From Patiria pectinifera (taxonomy: Eukaryota > Echinodermata > Asteroidea > Valvatida > Asterinidae): a stretch of DNA of 64,000 nucleotides. The position numbers and the translations under genes are program-made. Below are positions 12,301 to 24,762 of the stretch, piece after piece (the stretch's first letter is position 1; the number at the start of each line of letters is the position of its first letter). The DNA lies in NCBI GenBank assembly GCA_029964075.1, contig CM057147.1, positions 17,443,513 to 17,507,512 on the forward strand, given 5' to 3'. Below the pieces are notes generated by a model, which saw nothing but the letters and a program-made list of their open reading frames with translations, was not told where the DNA came from and did not search any database.

Positions 12301-14059
12301 ACCAATAGTTTCACGGCCATTTTTACCAAGATATGTATTGAATGTTTAACTGAAGTTTCTTTCATATTTCTACTATTATGTACTGCCATGTTTGTCATAG
12401 ACTTGTGTTTACGTTATTTTTCACTCACGATATCTAATTTGAAATATGTAATTCAAGGCTGCAAAACAAGACATATATATGTATGTTTTAAACCTGTACG
12501 CCACTTAACGTTGGGTGCCATATTGTGGGACATTTTTAGCACAATTGGGACGGACGCGTGACACTCCGAAAATTGTTTTGATATATCGTACCAATTAATA
12601 AGTGTTAAAGTTTAAAGATGTTACTCACTGTGACCGAAAGGAATTAAACCATCGCAGGGTACTTGTGATTTCAGAGGTTTTTTTTTAGAAAATTGACACG
12701 TGACCATTTTCGAACCTGCATGAACAGTATCCAAGATACACGATATAACAAAGGTATAGATAACTCGTTTGTAATAATTTTGTAATAAGTTGCATCTTGA
12801 AGTAACATTTGCTGGTCTGTTTACATATTGTGTATCCCACCATGACCAACTGGTTTTAGGTTGGCGGACACGGAAAACTATAGTTCCAGAAATACGGGGA
12901 TTATTTTTTGAAGAGTTATTATTCCAATTGCATCTGGCCGGTGTATTGTAACATTTAGACTACGGACTCATGCTTTGTATTGCGCATGGCGTATGGAACC
13001 TAATTTGGACAAAGGCTGTCACGTGTGATGTATGAGTCCATTTAAGGCAAAAGAGACCAGATTTAATGGGAGTCCAAATTTCATATGACACCGGGTCACG
13101 AATCCTTTCACACATGTCGCACACGTTCTTAAAACTTTGCGCGCTCATGCTGGCAATCCTATTGGTCGAAGAGTTCCGAGTGCGCCTGACGACATACGCG
13201 TTGTGGACTTCCTATGGTTAATTATGTGGAATCGTGTGGTCTAGGACCCCGTTCTCATGTGTAAGAGAACGAAAAGACACTATGTTTTTGGACTTAATAC
13301 CTAGGTTACCCACCTATGTTTCGACACACCTATGTTTCGACACACCTATGTTCCGACACACCCTAACCCTAGCCGGAACACGGGTGTCGGGACATAGGGG
13401 TGTCGGAAGTTATGGATCAGTCGCCAATACGGTTGGCTATGATCACAAGCAGGAAAGTCACTTGATGTGTTTGGAATCATCTGAATAGTTCGCCAAGCTA
13501 CCATGTTGAATATCAACCAGCTCAACTGGAACAAGACTTGTAAAACATAAGAGGTGTTCTAAACTACACGATCACCCAATAATTCATGTCCTTTTCCTGT
13601 AGTACATAATATATTAAGACAGATAAAAGAAGGCAGGAGTTATTACGTCAACTATTCGTTTAAGTATTTACGCTACATTTTCTTTTGGGTCTTTCAATCA
13701 ACTATAATTTGGGAGCATCAGGTAGGCCTATAAGTAGTGCAGTGCAAGCATCGTCTCCTTTTATTGGATTGTAATAATTTTGCAAATGACATAACGAAAT
13801 AATGTGTTTTGTGGATAAACTATTTTGCAAGTGCAAGACTATTAAAACAATATTGTATGCTTAACAACATGCAGTGTCATTTTAGTCCAAATTCAGAAGG
13901 AAAAGGGTGGAGTCGTGTACGCATTATTAATAAAATCATCCGCTGCACGTTATAAATAAGACCAAGTACATGTTCAAAATAAAAACATGAACTATACGTT
14001 CCCAATAAAAGAAAGCATCTACTACACGTTGATGAGTCTCCACCAGATGGAGTCTTATC
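9322..14059. other. Long non-coding stretch
   Basis: Nothing recognised over about 4.7 kb. No exon-like GC shift, RNA gene or long repeat stands out. Short features are a G homopolymer at about 10477-10486 and the small tandem/inverted repeat at 13310-13412. Confidence 0.4.
13310..13412. repeat. Short tandem and inverted repeat
   Basis: Three copies of CACCTATGTTYCGACA run head to tail. They are followed by an inverted version (GGTGTCGGGACATAGGGGTG) separated by CCCTAACCCTAGCC. It could form a short hairpin. Confidence 0.6.
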
Positions 14060-14490
14060 AAGGGTGCAGACCTGTAAGTAGGCACAGAATATACGCGGGC
14101 CAAATAACGATTTGCATGCCCTCAGTTTCTTTGCTATACTTGTAGGTTTGTTTTTAAAAAAAAAAAAAAAGATGGGTGGAAGTCATTCACAGGATCGATG
14201 CGAGGTCCTATTTTTTTCTGTGAAATTAGGAAGAAATTGGGCCATAAAATTGCTATAATTTGCAATGGAACGCAGGCATCATTTTTCAAAACGGCGATGG
14301 GCCACAGGACTACTTTTAGGGGTGATCATTTTTGGATGAAATTTTCTCCCAAAAAAATGACATCGAATTACCACCCGAAAATTCAACAGAAAATAAAATG
14401 TAATGAAAATAAGAAGCTTTAATTTGATGTTTGTCTCAAACTCCTTGGAGAGTTGTGAGTATTTTTAATACTTTTTGGAAGTACGCGTAA
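14060..14490 (+). repeat. Dispersed non-coding repeat, plus-strand copy
   Basis: Inverted relative to 5455-5905, with the same ordered blocks: GATTTGCATGCCCTCA, GGGGTGATCATTTTTGGATG and CTTGGAGAGTTGTGAGTATT. Non-coding. Confidence 0.6.
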
Positions 14491-14582
14491 TGGGCCTTTT
14501 TCACGAGTCGGCCATGTTGAATTGAAAGTGAGGTAAAATCTTCATTTTTGGAAGTTGCGAAGAGAAATGAAAGCAAGTACCA

Positions 14583-15997
14583 TTGAGAGATGGTAGCCAG
14601 ATATGGCTTGGTCTGCCCCCCCCCCCCATCCCTCTTTGTGATTCTCCTTCCAACCCTGCATGTTTGTGTGTCCCCTACATGTTTGTTTCTTGTTCCTCTG
14701 TCATTTACCTCTGGAGAAGGCCTGGCTAAGGCTGAAATGTATTGCCACTTTATTTTTGTTTAATGTCCATAACGTTACATATACTATAGAAGATTGATGA
14801 ACCATATTTGCCTGATCTATCTTCTGTTAATCTGCCCGCCGTCATCATCGCCATTAGCCTATTTGAGAATATGGCCGACACAATAGAAGGTCACTGTCAC
14901 AAACTGAATGTGGTGGGCGAGATGTACTTTTAGGATTCATGGCTCAGTGCGCCTCCTCTCTGTGTTTTGTACCGTGCCAGCGTATCGCCCGCATCGGCTA
15001 CTTTGCTGGGCAATTTACTTGGATATTTTAGTGATTAACAAGTACGACATATTGCCAATATATTAATAGTTTATTGTGATGGCCGTAAACAGCATATAGC
15101 GATTAATGGAACACAATTCTTCTCGACTCATGCAAATGCAATTGACATTTAGAAAGGAGACGAGGCAGGCAATTAGACTCTATTTTTGTGTGACCATGGC
15201 AGTAGCTCAATTTGTGTTTATCACAGATGAAAAGATGAATACATGGCGAGTCAAAAAGAAAGTGACCGTATGATAAAAAAAAATTGCACGTTCCATTGTG
15301 TAAAAAATATCATTGGGATAAAGAACATGTTATTGAGTAGTAACTGTGAACATTTCACGTAATTTGCATACTCTATTCCCAAGTCGTGTCTATTTTAATA
15401 AAGAGATCACAAAATTCAGCTGTCCACCACTAATACCAATTTAACGGTCTACGAATTGATGAATATCCGTTAATAAATATAATGGGGAAAAAAAACGTTT
15501 CCCGCCTCCACGAATAAAGGAAAAATTGAAAAGGAAAAAAAAAAAAAATCACCGATATTTCTAGGGAAAAAGAGTTGAATTGTTCCCCATATGCAAAATC
15601 TGACGGTAAATATAATGTTTCAGTCTTGATTCATAAGATTTAAATCTCAGTTGTATTTGGAATCAATGAGGATGGCTATAAAGTGCTTGTTTCAACAGAT
15701 CATCCCACTATGAAAACGAGAAATAAGAAGAGGAGCAATGGTTATTGGACTATGCCTCACTCACTAGAAAGTGAAGAGAGACATGTCCATTAGCATCACA
15801 CTGCAGTCACATTTGCCCTAAACTGATTCTTTACTTAATCCGCCCCCCTCCCATTTTTTTCGCTGGTCTCGACTCGAGACCAGCCAAAATATCGAGATCA
15901 AAGGGGACCGAGACCGAGAACGAGACCACAGCTCCCGAGACCGAGACCGGCAAAAAGTGGTCTCGAGACCGAGGCCTACAACACTGGTCTGTGGGAG
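14583..15997 (+). repeat. Dispersed repeat, copy 2 of a direct pair
   Basis: Second copy of 564-1843. It differs by insertions near 14610-14710 (with a C run) and near 14945-15020, and by a shorter GAGACC array at 15863-15972. Right of the array it runs into GGGAGTCAATTTACAG, a sequence also seen at 41.88, 42.26 and 51.37 kb. Confidence 0.75.
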
Positions 15998-16547
15998 TCA
16001 ATTTACAGACATAGTGACCGTTTTAGCCGATTTTCGGCTAACTTTGACAGATTTATTGTTAAAAAAACGAGTTTGACAGAAAATTTGACAGAATGGATTT
16101 TGTTTGGCAGAATTCTGGCGGAATTCTGCAAAAATGGTTATTTGACAGAAAAACAGCAAATGTGCCAAAAAAAATGGAAAATTTGTTTACAAAAACTTCA
16201 GTCTTTTCAAACAAACCCTTGCAAAATAGGACAGTTTGCCTGGTGTAGATGCTGAGGCTTGCTGGGAACCGGATTTCGTCGTGACACAACCGCGTTTTGC
16301 CTGAAATTTACGCAATTTCCATATTATCTTTATGTGGCTATAGATTGTTTATAATTTAATTTGAAAATTAATTAAGGCAATTTTACGACATCTGCATGTG
16401 ATTTAAAGTGTTTATGGACTTTAAAATGTATTTCGAGTAATTCTACAGGAATTTGGAAGATTTTGATAAATCTGACAGATTTGTGAAGCGCATTTAGCCG
16501 AATTTAGTCATGACCTTACGGTCACCCTGTTTACAGTTCTGCACCGT
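15998..16547. other. AT-rich non-coding with weak inverted ends
   Basis: TAGTGACCGTTTTAGCCGA near 16012 and an approximate inverse (CGAATTTAGTCATGACC..ACGGTCACC) near 16498-16526 hint at a decayed element with TIRs. Nothing coding. Confidence 0.3.
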
Positions 16548-16880
16548 CAAGCCAAAGAAGAAAGATGAGCCGTTTAGGCATACAGGCCCATGACTGCATG
16601 TCATGTTGAATCTTCGAAACAGAAAATATACTGGAGTTGCGGTCCCAATATTTTCTTTTAATAAAGAGTGGATATACCAACACAATGGACTATCCTCCTT
16701 TTGTGTCTTGGACAATAGACCTTTAATACGCGTCGAATGAATGCACTTATAAAGGGTTGCCATGCCTACCCAGGCAAAATTTAACCACTGACCTATAAAT
16801 TTGCAGCGTTAATCATTTTTTATAAACTCCTATTGACTTTTTTTTTCATCAGTAGACATCTCAAATAATATGACAAGTGA
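16548..16880 (-). pseudogene. Relic of a ninth lectin locus: exon 1 start and 5' flank
   Basis: CAAGCCAAAG..GATGAGCCGTTTAG matches the start of exon 1 (signal peptide) of the MMVS-type lectins. The initiator ATG region is corrupted to GGCATACAGG and the rest of the gene is missing. The sequence to its right matches the 5' flank of lectins B, C, E and G: GTTGAATC, TATTTTCTTTTAAT, AAGAGTGG and the GGAC/AGACAATAGACC region. Diverged spacer-2 sequence then leads into lectin A (17.58-19.07 kb). This appears to be the worn left edge of the array. Confidence 0.6.
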
Positions 16881-17072
16881 CGCGTAACTAAATGCATTCC
16901 TTTACTTTCATACCGAGCGTGATTAACATGTATTTATCGAGTACCGATGCATGGCAGACACACATCCCATCGATTGAACCACGTTGAGTATGGGGGGATT
17001 CACGAGGAGCGGGTTGGCTGGAGAAAAAAAAAATTAACCCCAAATATAAACGTCAATTACGTCATCACTCAA

Positions 17073-17577
17073 TACAGTGTGAGTAAAAATAGAATAAACG
17101 AAACCCAAATCTCGGGACAATTGTTTTAGTGAAGTTCAGCATGTAGCACTTTCAAAATGAAGAATCTGAAAGCCCAATTCATAAGCTTTCTTTTAGTACA
17201 AGAATCATTCAAAGCACTCATGTACTTTTCATGTTACGGAATTTTAAACACAACCGCCGTTTGAAAGTTTAGTCCACGGATCACAGAAAAAGGTGTGCGA
17301 TATTTCAGCAAAACGATAACGATTCACACATCCCTATGTAAATTGTTTTCGTTTTACTGAAGGACTTTCCTGTGATCCGTGGACAGAACTTCAAAACGAA
17401 TGTTGTGTTTAAAAGTCCGTAACTTGAAAGTACACTAGTGTTTTGAAATGATTCTTGTACTAAAAGAAAGCTTATGAATTTTGCTTTCATATTGTAAATT
17501 TTGAAAGTGCTACATGCAAAACTTCACTAAAAAAATGTTCCCGACATGTGGGTTTCGGTTTTTTGACTCGCCCTTTA
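17073..17577. mobile_element. Palindromic MITE (CAGKGTGAGT family), TA target
   Basis: About 505 bp of long inverted repeats. The GCACTTTCAAAAT.. and AAGCTTTCTTTTAGTACAAG arms pair across a loop near 17330. The ends are TACAGTGTGAGT and GACTCGCCCTTTA. The flanks ACTCAA-TA and TA-TTGCATATCTTGATTC correspond to one uninterrupted ACTCAGTACTGTAAATCTTG in the spacer-2 copy at about 26942, so the empty site has a single TA. Non-coding. Confidence 0.75.
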
Positions 17578-18120
17578 TTGCATATCTTGATTCACTGTTT
17601 CAGGCCTTTGGTCTTGTATCCACGCCCTTCCCGTTTGAAATTATCTTGGACTTTGCAAAGCCTGGATCTTTCTACTCTAGTTCAACTTCCTTATATTATC
17701 ACTCATTTCTGCAAACTATCAAATAAAAATCATCCTTATCTCCCTAACGGGTTTATTGCAGAGGAAAAACATGCCTAAATGAATCACACAAGAATACTTT
17801 GAAATGATTTGATTGCAGACAATTTAGGAATTTATTTGACTGAGTACAATTTTATTAGATTGCCGGACAAATATTTTTTTCATAATTTTCTCAAAGCTCT
17901 ACCTGGCTGGATTTCATCTAATTATCTATGAATATTTTGCCAGACAACAATTTTCGATATTTTTCCAATCGTATTTTTTCGACTGGTACGTTTTATAACA
18001 AAAACCAAAGCTTTATTGCTATTTTGTTATGCATCTACATTCGGCCGCTGAAAAAAAACACTTGCATTTTATTTTAGGTTAAGTTTGCGCAAAAGCAGAT
18101 GAAAGACTGGTTCACGGCCC
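17578..18120. other. Diverged spacer-2 sequence
   Basis: Old copy of the spacer that precedes MVRKRF-type lectins elsewhere. It shares TGATTCACTG.TTCAGGC, TCATTTCT.C..A..TCAAATAAA, and TTTAGGA.TTTATTTGACT-like blocks with 27.0-27.7 and 31.0-31.5 kb. No gene. Confidence 0.6.
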
Positions 18121-18600
18121 ATACAGGGTGAGTCTAAAAAACGAAACCCAAATGGTCGCAGGACCAATTTTTGAATGAAGTTTTGCCTGTGGCACTTTCA
18201 AAATATAGGATATGAAAGCCCAATTAATAAGCTTTCTTTTGGTACAAGAACCATTCAAATCACTGAAGTACTTCTCAAGGTACGGAATTTTGAACACAAA
18301 CACCGTTTTAAAGTTTTGTCCACGGATCACAAAAAAAGGTAAGTGTTCTTTTAGCAAAACGAAAACAATTCATATGCATCTCTATGAAAATTGTTTTCCT
18401 TTTTCCGAAAGAACACTTACCTTTTTTGTGATACGTGGACGGATTTTAAAACGGTGTTTGTGTTCAAAATTCCGTGACATGAAAAGTACACTAGTGATTT
18501 TAATGCTTCTTTCCTAGATTTTGAAAGTGCTACAGGCAAAACGTCATTCAAAAATTGGTCCTGCCATTTGGGTTTCGTATTTTGTTGACTCACCCTGTAT
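18121..18600. mobile_element. Palindromic MITE, second member of the same family
   Basis: About 480 bp. The terminus ATACAGGGTGAGTC pairs with GACTCACCCTGTAT, and the arms are highly complementary around a loop near 18365. GAAACCCAAATGG, GGCACTTTCAAAAT and TTAATAAGCTTTC.. are shared with the element at 17073. The CAGGGTGAGTC end with flanking TA fits a Tc1/mariner-mobilised MITE. Non-coding. Confidence 0.8.
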
Positions 18601-19067
18601 TTTATCGACTCTGATAGTGACGGAAACTAGCCTACCATTCGACTCAACTTTGAGTTATTGTCTGACTTCAATCAATTTGAAAAGTACATGTACAATTATT
18701 TCATAGCTAAGCGTGGACTTTTCTTCTTGTCTCATTTAAAAAGTGAATAACTTTCGTAAATGTATTTCAGAAAAATAGCTGCAATTACTTTTTTCGGGGT
18801 TTAACTTGAAAACAGCACAGACAGAAGTTTTCAATTCATGATTTTTGAACTACTTTCTAAAAATAACACTAGTTTCTGTCTTATGTATCACATTAAAGAC
18901 TCTAACATCAAAGTATTTACATTCTCGTCAATGTCATTTCTATAGATGTGTTTCGACAAAGTCCACGTATACTGGCCAGAATGAGTTTTTGTTTTGATTC
19001 GGATAGCTGTTTGGAATCTGTATAGTCGCAAGGAGACTATTGACCAGTCCATAATGACATTGGGTTC
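18601..19067. other. Diverged spacer-2 sequence, 3' flank of lectin A
   Basis: Matches the sequence left of lectins C, D and F: TCATTTAAAA.GTGAATA, GAAAACAGCACAGACAG, then TTTCGACAAAGTCCACGTAT and GTCGCAAGGAGACTATTGAC. It includes the 3' UTR of lectin A. No separate gene. Confidence 0.6.
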
Positions 19068-19785
19068 TTAAAAGTGCAGCTGTGGTGCAGGTCGGATGCA
19101 TATTGCACGGAGTGGCGTATCGCAATACAAGTCATTCCATTTCCCTCCTGACCATACCTCAGCGCAGTGCTCCTGACCTCTGTAGTTATTAGGTTGGCTC
19201 TCATAAGGGTCCCAATTCCTGAACTCCACTTCTTCAGTACCACCCTGACACTTCCAAGTACCTAATCAAAAAATAAGAAATAAATAAATAAATAACTACA
19301 TATCAAAAATGTACATGCATATAGGAATCGATAAACAATAATGATTCTTCAAGCGAAACAGCTCTGATCTTTTATTTGTTGAAATTCTGTGGTGTTTGTG
19401 CCTCCTGGATCTTTGCATCTCTTACTTCAATCAAATTTTCTTCTTGAAACAAAAATTGTCCATCTTAAAATTTCAACAAACCTTCTGCCTCGAGATCGTT
19501 GCAATTGATCCAAAACTCGGATTGCAGTGGCAGTAGCGTCATGAGGAAACCAGTTTCCTCCTGAGACCGTGGCGCGACCATGGCACCTCCCATCGTGATG
19601 CACTCATCTTTTGCCTCGGACCATTTCAGAGGCTCCATGATGGCTTTGTAGTATTTGCCGCCCCATTTGATCCAACTAGAAGGACCCGCCCCTCTAATGG
19701 AGGCCTTACACATCTCGTCACCACCGGTGCAACCCATGATTAGATGAAGGCTTATCAAGCCAAAGATGAACCGTTTACGCACCAT
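19068..19785 (-). CDS. Lectin A: secreted C-type lectin, two exons
   Basis: Exon 1 is 19482-19785 and exon 2 is 19068-19261. The 220-bp intron starts GTTTGT and ends TAG on the minus strand. The product is 165 aa. A signal peptide MVRKRFIFGLISLHLIMGC is followed by one CTLD: WGGKYY, WSEAKDEC, FWINCNDL, then TWKCQGGTEEVEFRNW, QPN, WND and the closing CIRPAPQLHF. The binding tripeptide is QPN, neither classic EPN (mannose type) nor QPD (galactose type). The N-terminal CTLD cysteine pair is absent: Gly34 and Tyr45 replace the Cys of CP and KCY. Start chosen at MVRKRF, conserved at the same place in D, F and H. Sugar binding and secretion are inferred from the family. Confidence 0.88.
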
Positions 19786-19868
19786 GATTTCTCCGGTCTT
19801 ACCCCACTGGGGTCTAGCGCTGAAATGACTTAACCGCCGCAGATCAAGCTCTCATAAACCAGACTGTA

Positions 19869-19875
19869 TTAAATA
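19869..19875 (-). promoter_or_regulatory. TATA-like box of lectin A
   Basis: TATTTAA on the minus strand, about 85 bp before the ATG, in a CTGTCTATTTAATACAGTC context. The same heptamer sits at the same distance in lectins D and F. Confidence 0.45.
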
Positions 19876-22800
19876 GACAGAGACAGTACATACCTAAATA
19901 CATGTACACAAATACCCAAGATAGTTTACCCATTCCTATTGGTCGAGAACCCGTCACGTGTGTGGTTTTAATCGGTGGATAAAACACCGAGGTTGGCTGG
20001 TTGTGAACGCTTTTCCGGTGTCACATGAATTTTGGACTCCTTTGAAATGTGGTCCCTTTTACCCTGCTTTAATTGGTTGAAAGTCCACAATCTTCACCTG
20101 GACATGCGCAATAACTACCAATGAGTCGGTATTTTGAGCGTCATAAATTCACAATACACCGGCTACCCGAATTATGCGCTCGCACCACGGAGGTAGGAAA
20201 CTTGCACCAATAAAGAATGACAAAATAATGACGATATTTTTTTTGGGTGCTTGACCGGAAATCCCCGAAAATGTTATGTTTTAGATTGCTTACTTAAAAT
20301 CCCATTTCAAAGGTCTGGTTTAAAGGAAACTAATCTAATGTCTTACCGTTCCCGAAAATAAGACGGGGAAAAACGGTTGTTTACATCGGACGCGGCGGAC
20401 ATTTTGTGACATATGCATACGTATTTCCAGTCGTGTCCATTCAATGTACGGTACACGTGATTGCGAGTTTGTTTCTGCATTGATTAGGGGACGTTGAACA
20501 ATTATAGACAATAGGGTCCCCAATTCCCGAGAGGTCCCCAATTTGGATTCGTGTACAAAACATATGGGAGGTCTTCCTAAAAAGTTAAAGTACAAACAAA
20601 GGAGGGACATTAGGGGGTCCCGGATTACAGGCAAATTTTGGGTGTGTGTGTTGCATAATACACGCAGCACCAATACAGTTGTGTCTCGCACATCCGCAGA
20701 ATGCGATGTATTTTTGAGAGTCAAAATGTTGACCCCAAAACTGGTTCTCGCATGGTTCTTACACTCGCAGGAATAACACAAACTTCCCAGTTTTGAAAGG
20801 ATGGTTGTGTGGCGTTCACCCTTTTTTTAAAAGCTCTTTCCAATTATCATCATTTCGTTTAAAACGCATTTTGTAGCCCAATTGGGCGCATTCCAGGAAG
20901 TAATGTCTCTTTCACGTTTTCAGAAATGAGAAGTTAGTGTTAAAATTTTTAATTTTAAAAAGAGATATTTCTTTGATCACGATATTGCACTCCCCCTCCT
21001 TAAGAGCGGTAGAGGCACACGAGACCATCGTAATACGCACTCGGCTCGGATACCCCTTCCGCCATAATTGGATGGATGTATCAAAATTATCGATTGGCGT
21101 TGCTATAGTAAATAATTCCGACACTGAAACTGAAAAGGACCTTTTTATCAAAATGCGGCGGGCAGAGGCAATTAATAGTTGTGTCTCTTTTGTAAATGTT
21201 CATAAAATATGCAAGACTTCAGCCCGTTTTTGTTAAATTTCTACGCTGCAGGCACAAAGCAGGATGGCTAACTATCAATAGGGTACATGCAGGTATAGGT
21301 ATAGGACTACAGGTAATATTGGATGCATGAATTAAAATCGCTGCTTGGTTGACCATGGGCTCCGTGCACATGTACTCCTTTAACAAAACGGCCAGAAAAG
21401 GAGAGTTGGGGGAGTCTGGTTCCCGGTCCATCCACTGCGTATTTCGAATGATCCAAAGTTATTGGGAGACGGGGATTAGGCTGGAAGACCATCGCAACCT
21501 CTAAGGTTTGATAAATCGTTGACATCTCTGCCATTATGGCTGACTGTTTCACAAAAGGAAATTTCAGTGGGAAAATCATTAAAAACTGACCAGGGGTATG
21601 AAGTAAACAGTATTTTTTTGGCTGTGATATAAAATTAGATATTTTATAGAATATAGGCCTGCTGTTATATAAAATGTTAAGGGATGAGCTCAATTCTTGA
21701 TTTAGAATGCTTATGAAGTGTGTTGAGATTTTCAAGCGTGTGTGGTGCCGTATACAAGCATGCCATTGTGAATCTCTAAACAAAAGAGGTTCAAGCATGC
21801 CATTGTGAATCTCTAAACAAAAGAGGTTCACATAGAGCAGCGACGTTGTGTGGACCTGCCCGTGTCCGCACGAGGTTTCCCCCTATCTGGAAAATAGGTT
21901 TAGAGGCATGTGTTATGACCAGTATGCACATTACGTAATAAACCAGTCAGGCGTGACTTGGGCCATGCTGCCTGCTGCATGCGACCCAGTGCAGTCAGTC
22001 GTTCCATGAACCTTCACCTGTGTACATGTGGTTTGTCTTCCGTGTCAACCCTTTCCCCAGGCGGTTCAACTGTGCGACTCTGGTGCGACTCCTCCTTGGT
22101 ATTGGTAAATATACTAGGATACAACATTGGCGACGAGTATGAACTGTTGCGTGCTGAACACTTATTTGCCAAAACTTACACAACGCCGCACCTTTCAAAA
22201 TTACAAGCTCGGCGTCTGTTGGACTTGTAAGTTCTATCATAGAGTTATTTTAGCTGTAATATCCCTCGTTGTTGTTCTCAAAAGGAAAAGCAACAATTCA
22301 TTAGCACGCTTAAAGATTAATCATTTTGTATGAATTATATGTTTATATTGTATAAATAAACAGAGATCTGCTATAAGCCTTGCTGCGAGGTGCGTTTTTG
22401 GAAAAGCCAATGAACTGCTAAAATCAGCCAGCTTCGTTTTTCTAAAAATTACTGCAAGTCAGGTCAAGCTGTTGTGTTGCATATCACTCCCGACAGTGGC
22501 GCTTGCAGTAAACTAAGTGAGTGATACGGTATTTACAGGTATTTAGCAGATTTCAAACTCTCTGTAAAAACAGCAATTAAACTGTTTTCCCAACATGGGC
22601 ATAAACACAAATAAGGCGTCCGTGAAACGATTGACGACTTTACCGGGTATCGGGATCAAATTTGCGGATACAACACATGTTTGGGTTAGGTTTATCGGTC
22701 GCAAAATAAAGAGGAACACTCAAGGAAATCATGGCAAAAATATGGGTTGAAAGAGTGTTCACAGTGGGAGTAAATAGAGTTGTTTTGCCGGTTTTCTTAA

Positions 22801-23094
22801 CTACACGAAAACAGGAATGTCCGCAGTAGTTATGTGTAAATTATACGACTGAGGACTTGGGACAATGTGCGATAACAATGGGCCTGGCGCTGCCCGAGGA
22901 CCAGGGCACTAGTCCTCGGAAGAATTTCTTGTACAAACCTTATGCCAGGAGCTGTCGAGAAAAAAGTCGAAATACATGTACCCTATTTGTTTTGGTCATT
23001 ATTTTTTACTGTTTGACGGTTGGCCATAAAATTAAATATCATTATGTTATAAAGTCATAATGACAAGTCACTGGACGAAATTTCAATTTTCAAA

Positions 23095-23850
23095 TAACGT
23101 TGTTCTGTACACCGTAACTTCACTTTGGATGGGTTTTGTCCGCGTTACTAACAATTATATTGACGCCAATTACCTGTGTGTTTTCTCTCAATATTTCAAA
23201 AGCTTACGTTGCCAATTATGCTCAAAATCTAGGAAAAAATTCAATCCAATAAAACTAATAGTTTTGGAGTTATCGTGTGACATAGGTCCGTGTGATTGTG
23301 TTTCTGTTTAAATAGTAAGGCCGATTATCTGGACACCGTGACTCCATTTTGGCAGTTTTGTTTTGGTTACAAAAAAAAAATTATATGGACCGTCGAAACA
23401 CTCTATATTTTTACTCAATATTAAACAGGCTTGTGTTGCCAGTCATGCTGAACAGTTAGGCAATATTTAAACCCAATAAATTACAAAAAAAAAAATAGTT
23501 ATCGTGTGACATAGGTGTGATTGTTTTTCAGTTTACTAGTTAGGCCGATTTTCTGTAGACCGTGACTTCACTTTGGATACAGGTTTTGTCCGTGTTACTA
23601 AATATTATATTGCGGCCGATAATCTGTGTGTTTCTCTCCATATTTAACCTGCTTGTGTTGCCAGTCATGCTCAATCTCTAGGAAGAATTCCAATCCAATA
23701 ACACAAACAGTTTTAGAGTTATCGTGTGACATAGGTGAGATTGGTATTTTTTTTCTTTTTAATAGTAAGGCCGATTGTCTGGACACCGTGACTTCATTTT
23801 TGCAGTTTTGTCTGTGTTACCAAAAATTATATTGACGCCGATAAACTCTT
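23095..23850 (+). repeat. About 210-bp tandem repeat, 4 units
   Basis: Units open at about 23095, 23318, 23542 and 23769 with AGGCCGATT-TCTG-ACACCGTGACTTCA (the first is truncated). Each ends with GTTATCGTGTGACATAGGT. The same array occurs at 43320-44240 (5 units) and 52797-53490 (4 units). Confidence 0.8.
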
Positions 23851-24762
23851 TATTTTCAAAAGGTATCAAAAGGGAGGGGGACCCTCAACCCCCACGCCCA
23901 CCCCGAACAAATGAAAAAAAACCTTAATTGTCCTTAAGTTCCCAGAATAACGTCATCCCTCATTGCAAATATTAATTCACGCCTTTGGTCTTGTTATGTG
24001 TTGACCGCAACGCCTCATCCGCCTCCTCATTCCCCCCCCCCCCCTTTGACAAATCTTGGACTTAAAAAAACTCAGCCACCCGGCCCCTCCAACTTCATTT
24101 TGAAACATTCTGGATCCGATACTCTTGTCCCGATTCTCCTTATCACTCATTTATACCAAATCTCAAATAAAAATCACTTTTATCTCTCTGAATCTGAATG
24201 AAAGATTACAAGAGAATACTTTGATATGATTTGATACACATTGCAGACAGTTAAGGAGTTTCTTTCACTAAGTACTATTTTATTAGATTACTGGACAAAG
24301 AATTTGTTTCACAATTTCTCACTGTTTTTTGTTTTACCTTCCTGCTGGATTCAATCTTTATTAATTCATAATTATTACCATATTATTGAAACTTACTTGT
24401 TTTCAGCTTTTATTTTGGTAATTTGACGTAGACTTCGCTTCAAAAGGTGAAATCAATTTTCAACTCTAAGAATGTACCTTAATATAATTTTATATAATTA
24501 CTTTGTAACTTCAATAACATAGTTTCATCATGTGCCTTAAATTAAAAAGAAAAGTTGAAAATTCACAAATTAGTACTTTCTACATCTAAATGTTTCATTG
24601 TCAATAACAGAAATGCCTATGCAGATGCATTTAATCTTCTGAGTTCTAAAACTTAACATAAAACAGCGTTTAATTGTCATTTATTACAATTTCTTACCAA
24701 CATCACAAGACTTTGACATCAAATTATTTACTAAATTATCTTCAAAGTCACTTGAATCAGCA

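Larger units (their letters stand above)
19786..24762. repeat. Array spacer 1, copy 1
   Basis: Non-coding spacer between lectin A (MVRKRF type) and lectin B (MMVS type). It is homologous over its length to 38475-45233 and 48761-54528, and its first part to 63283-64000. It includes a short TG run (about 20640), the GGACGTTGAACAATTATAGA block (about 20490) and a roughly 210-bp tandem repeat (23095-23850). Relative to the other copies it lacks the 1.5 kb holding the tRNA-like element: TTCAAATAACG joins directly to TTGTTCTGTACACC at about 23098. No conserved long open frame is shared by all copies. Confidence 0.8.

Noticed and set aside
20335-21831. Frames of 70-174 codons in spacer 1
   Set aside because: The homologous spacer copies at 39-41 kb and 49-51 kb break these frames with indels and stops, so they are not conserved as coding.
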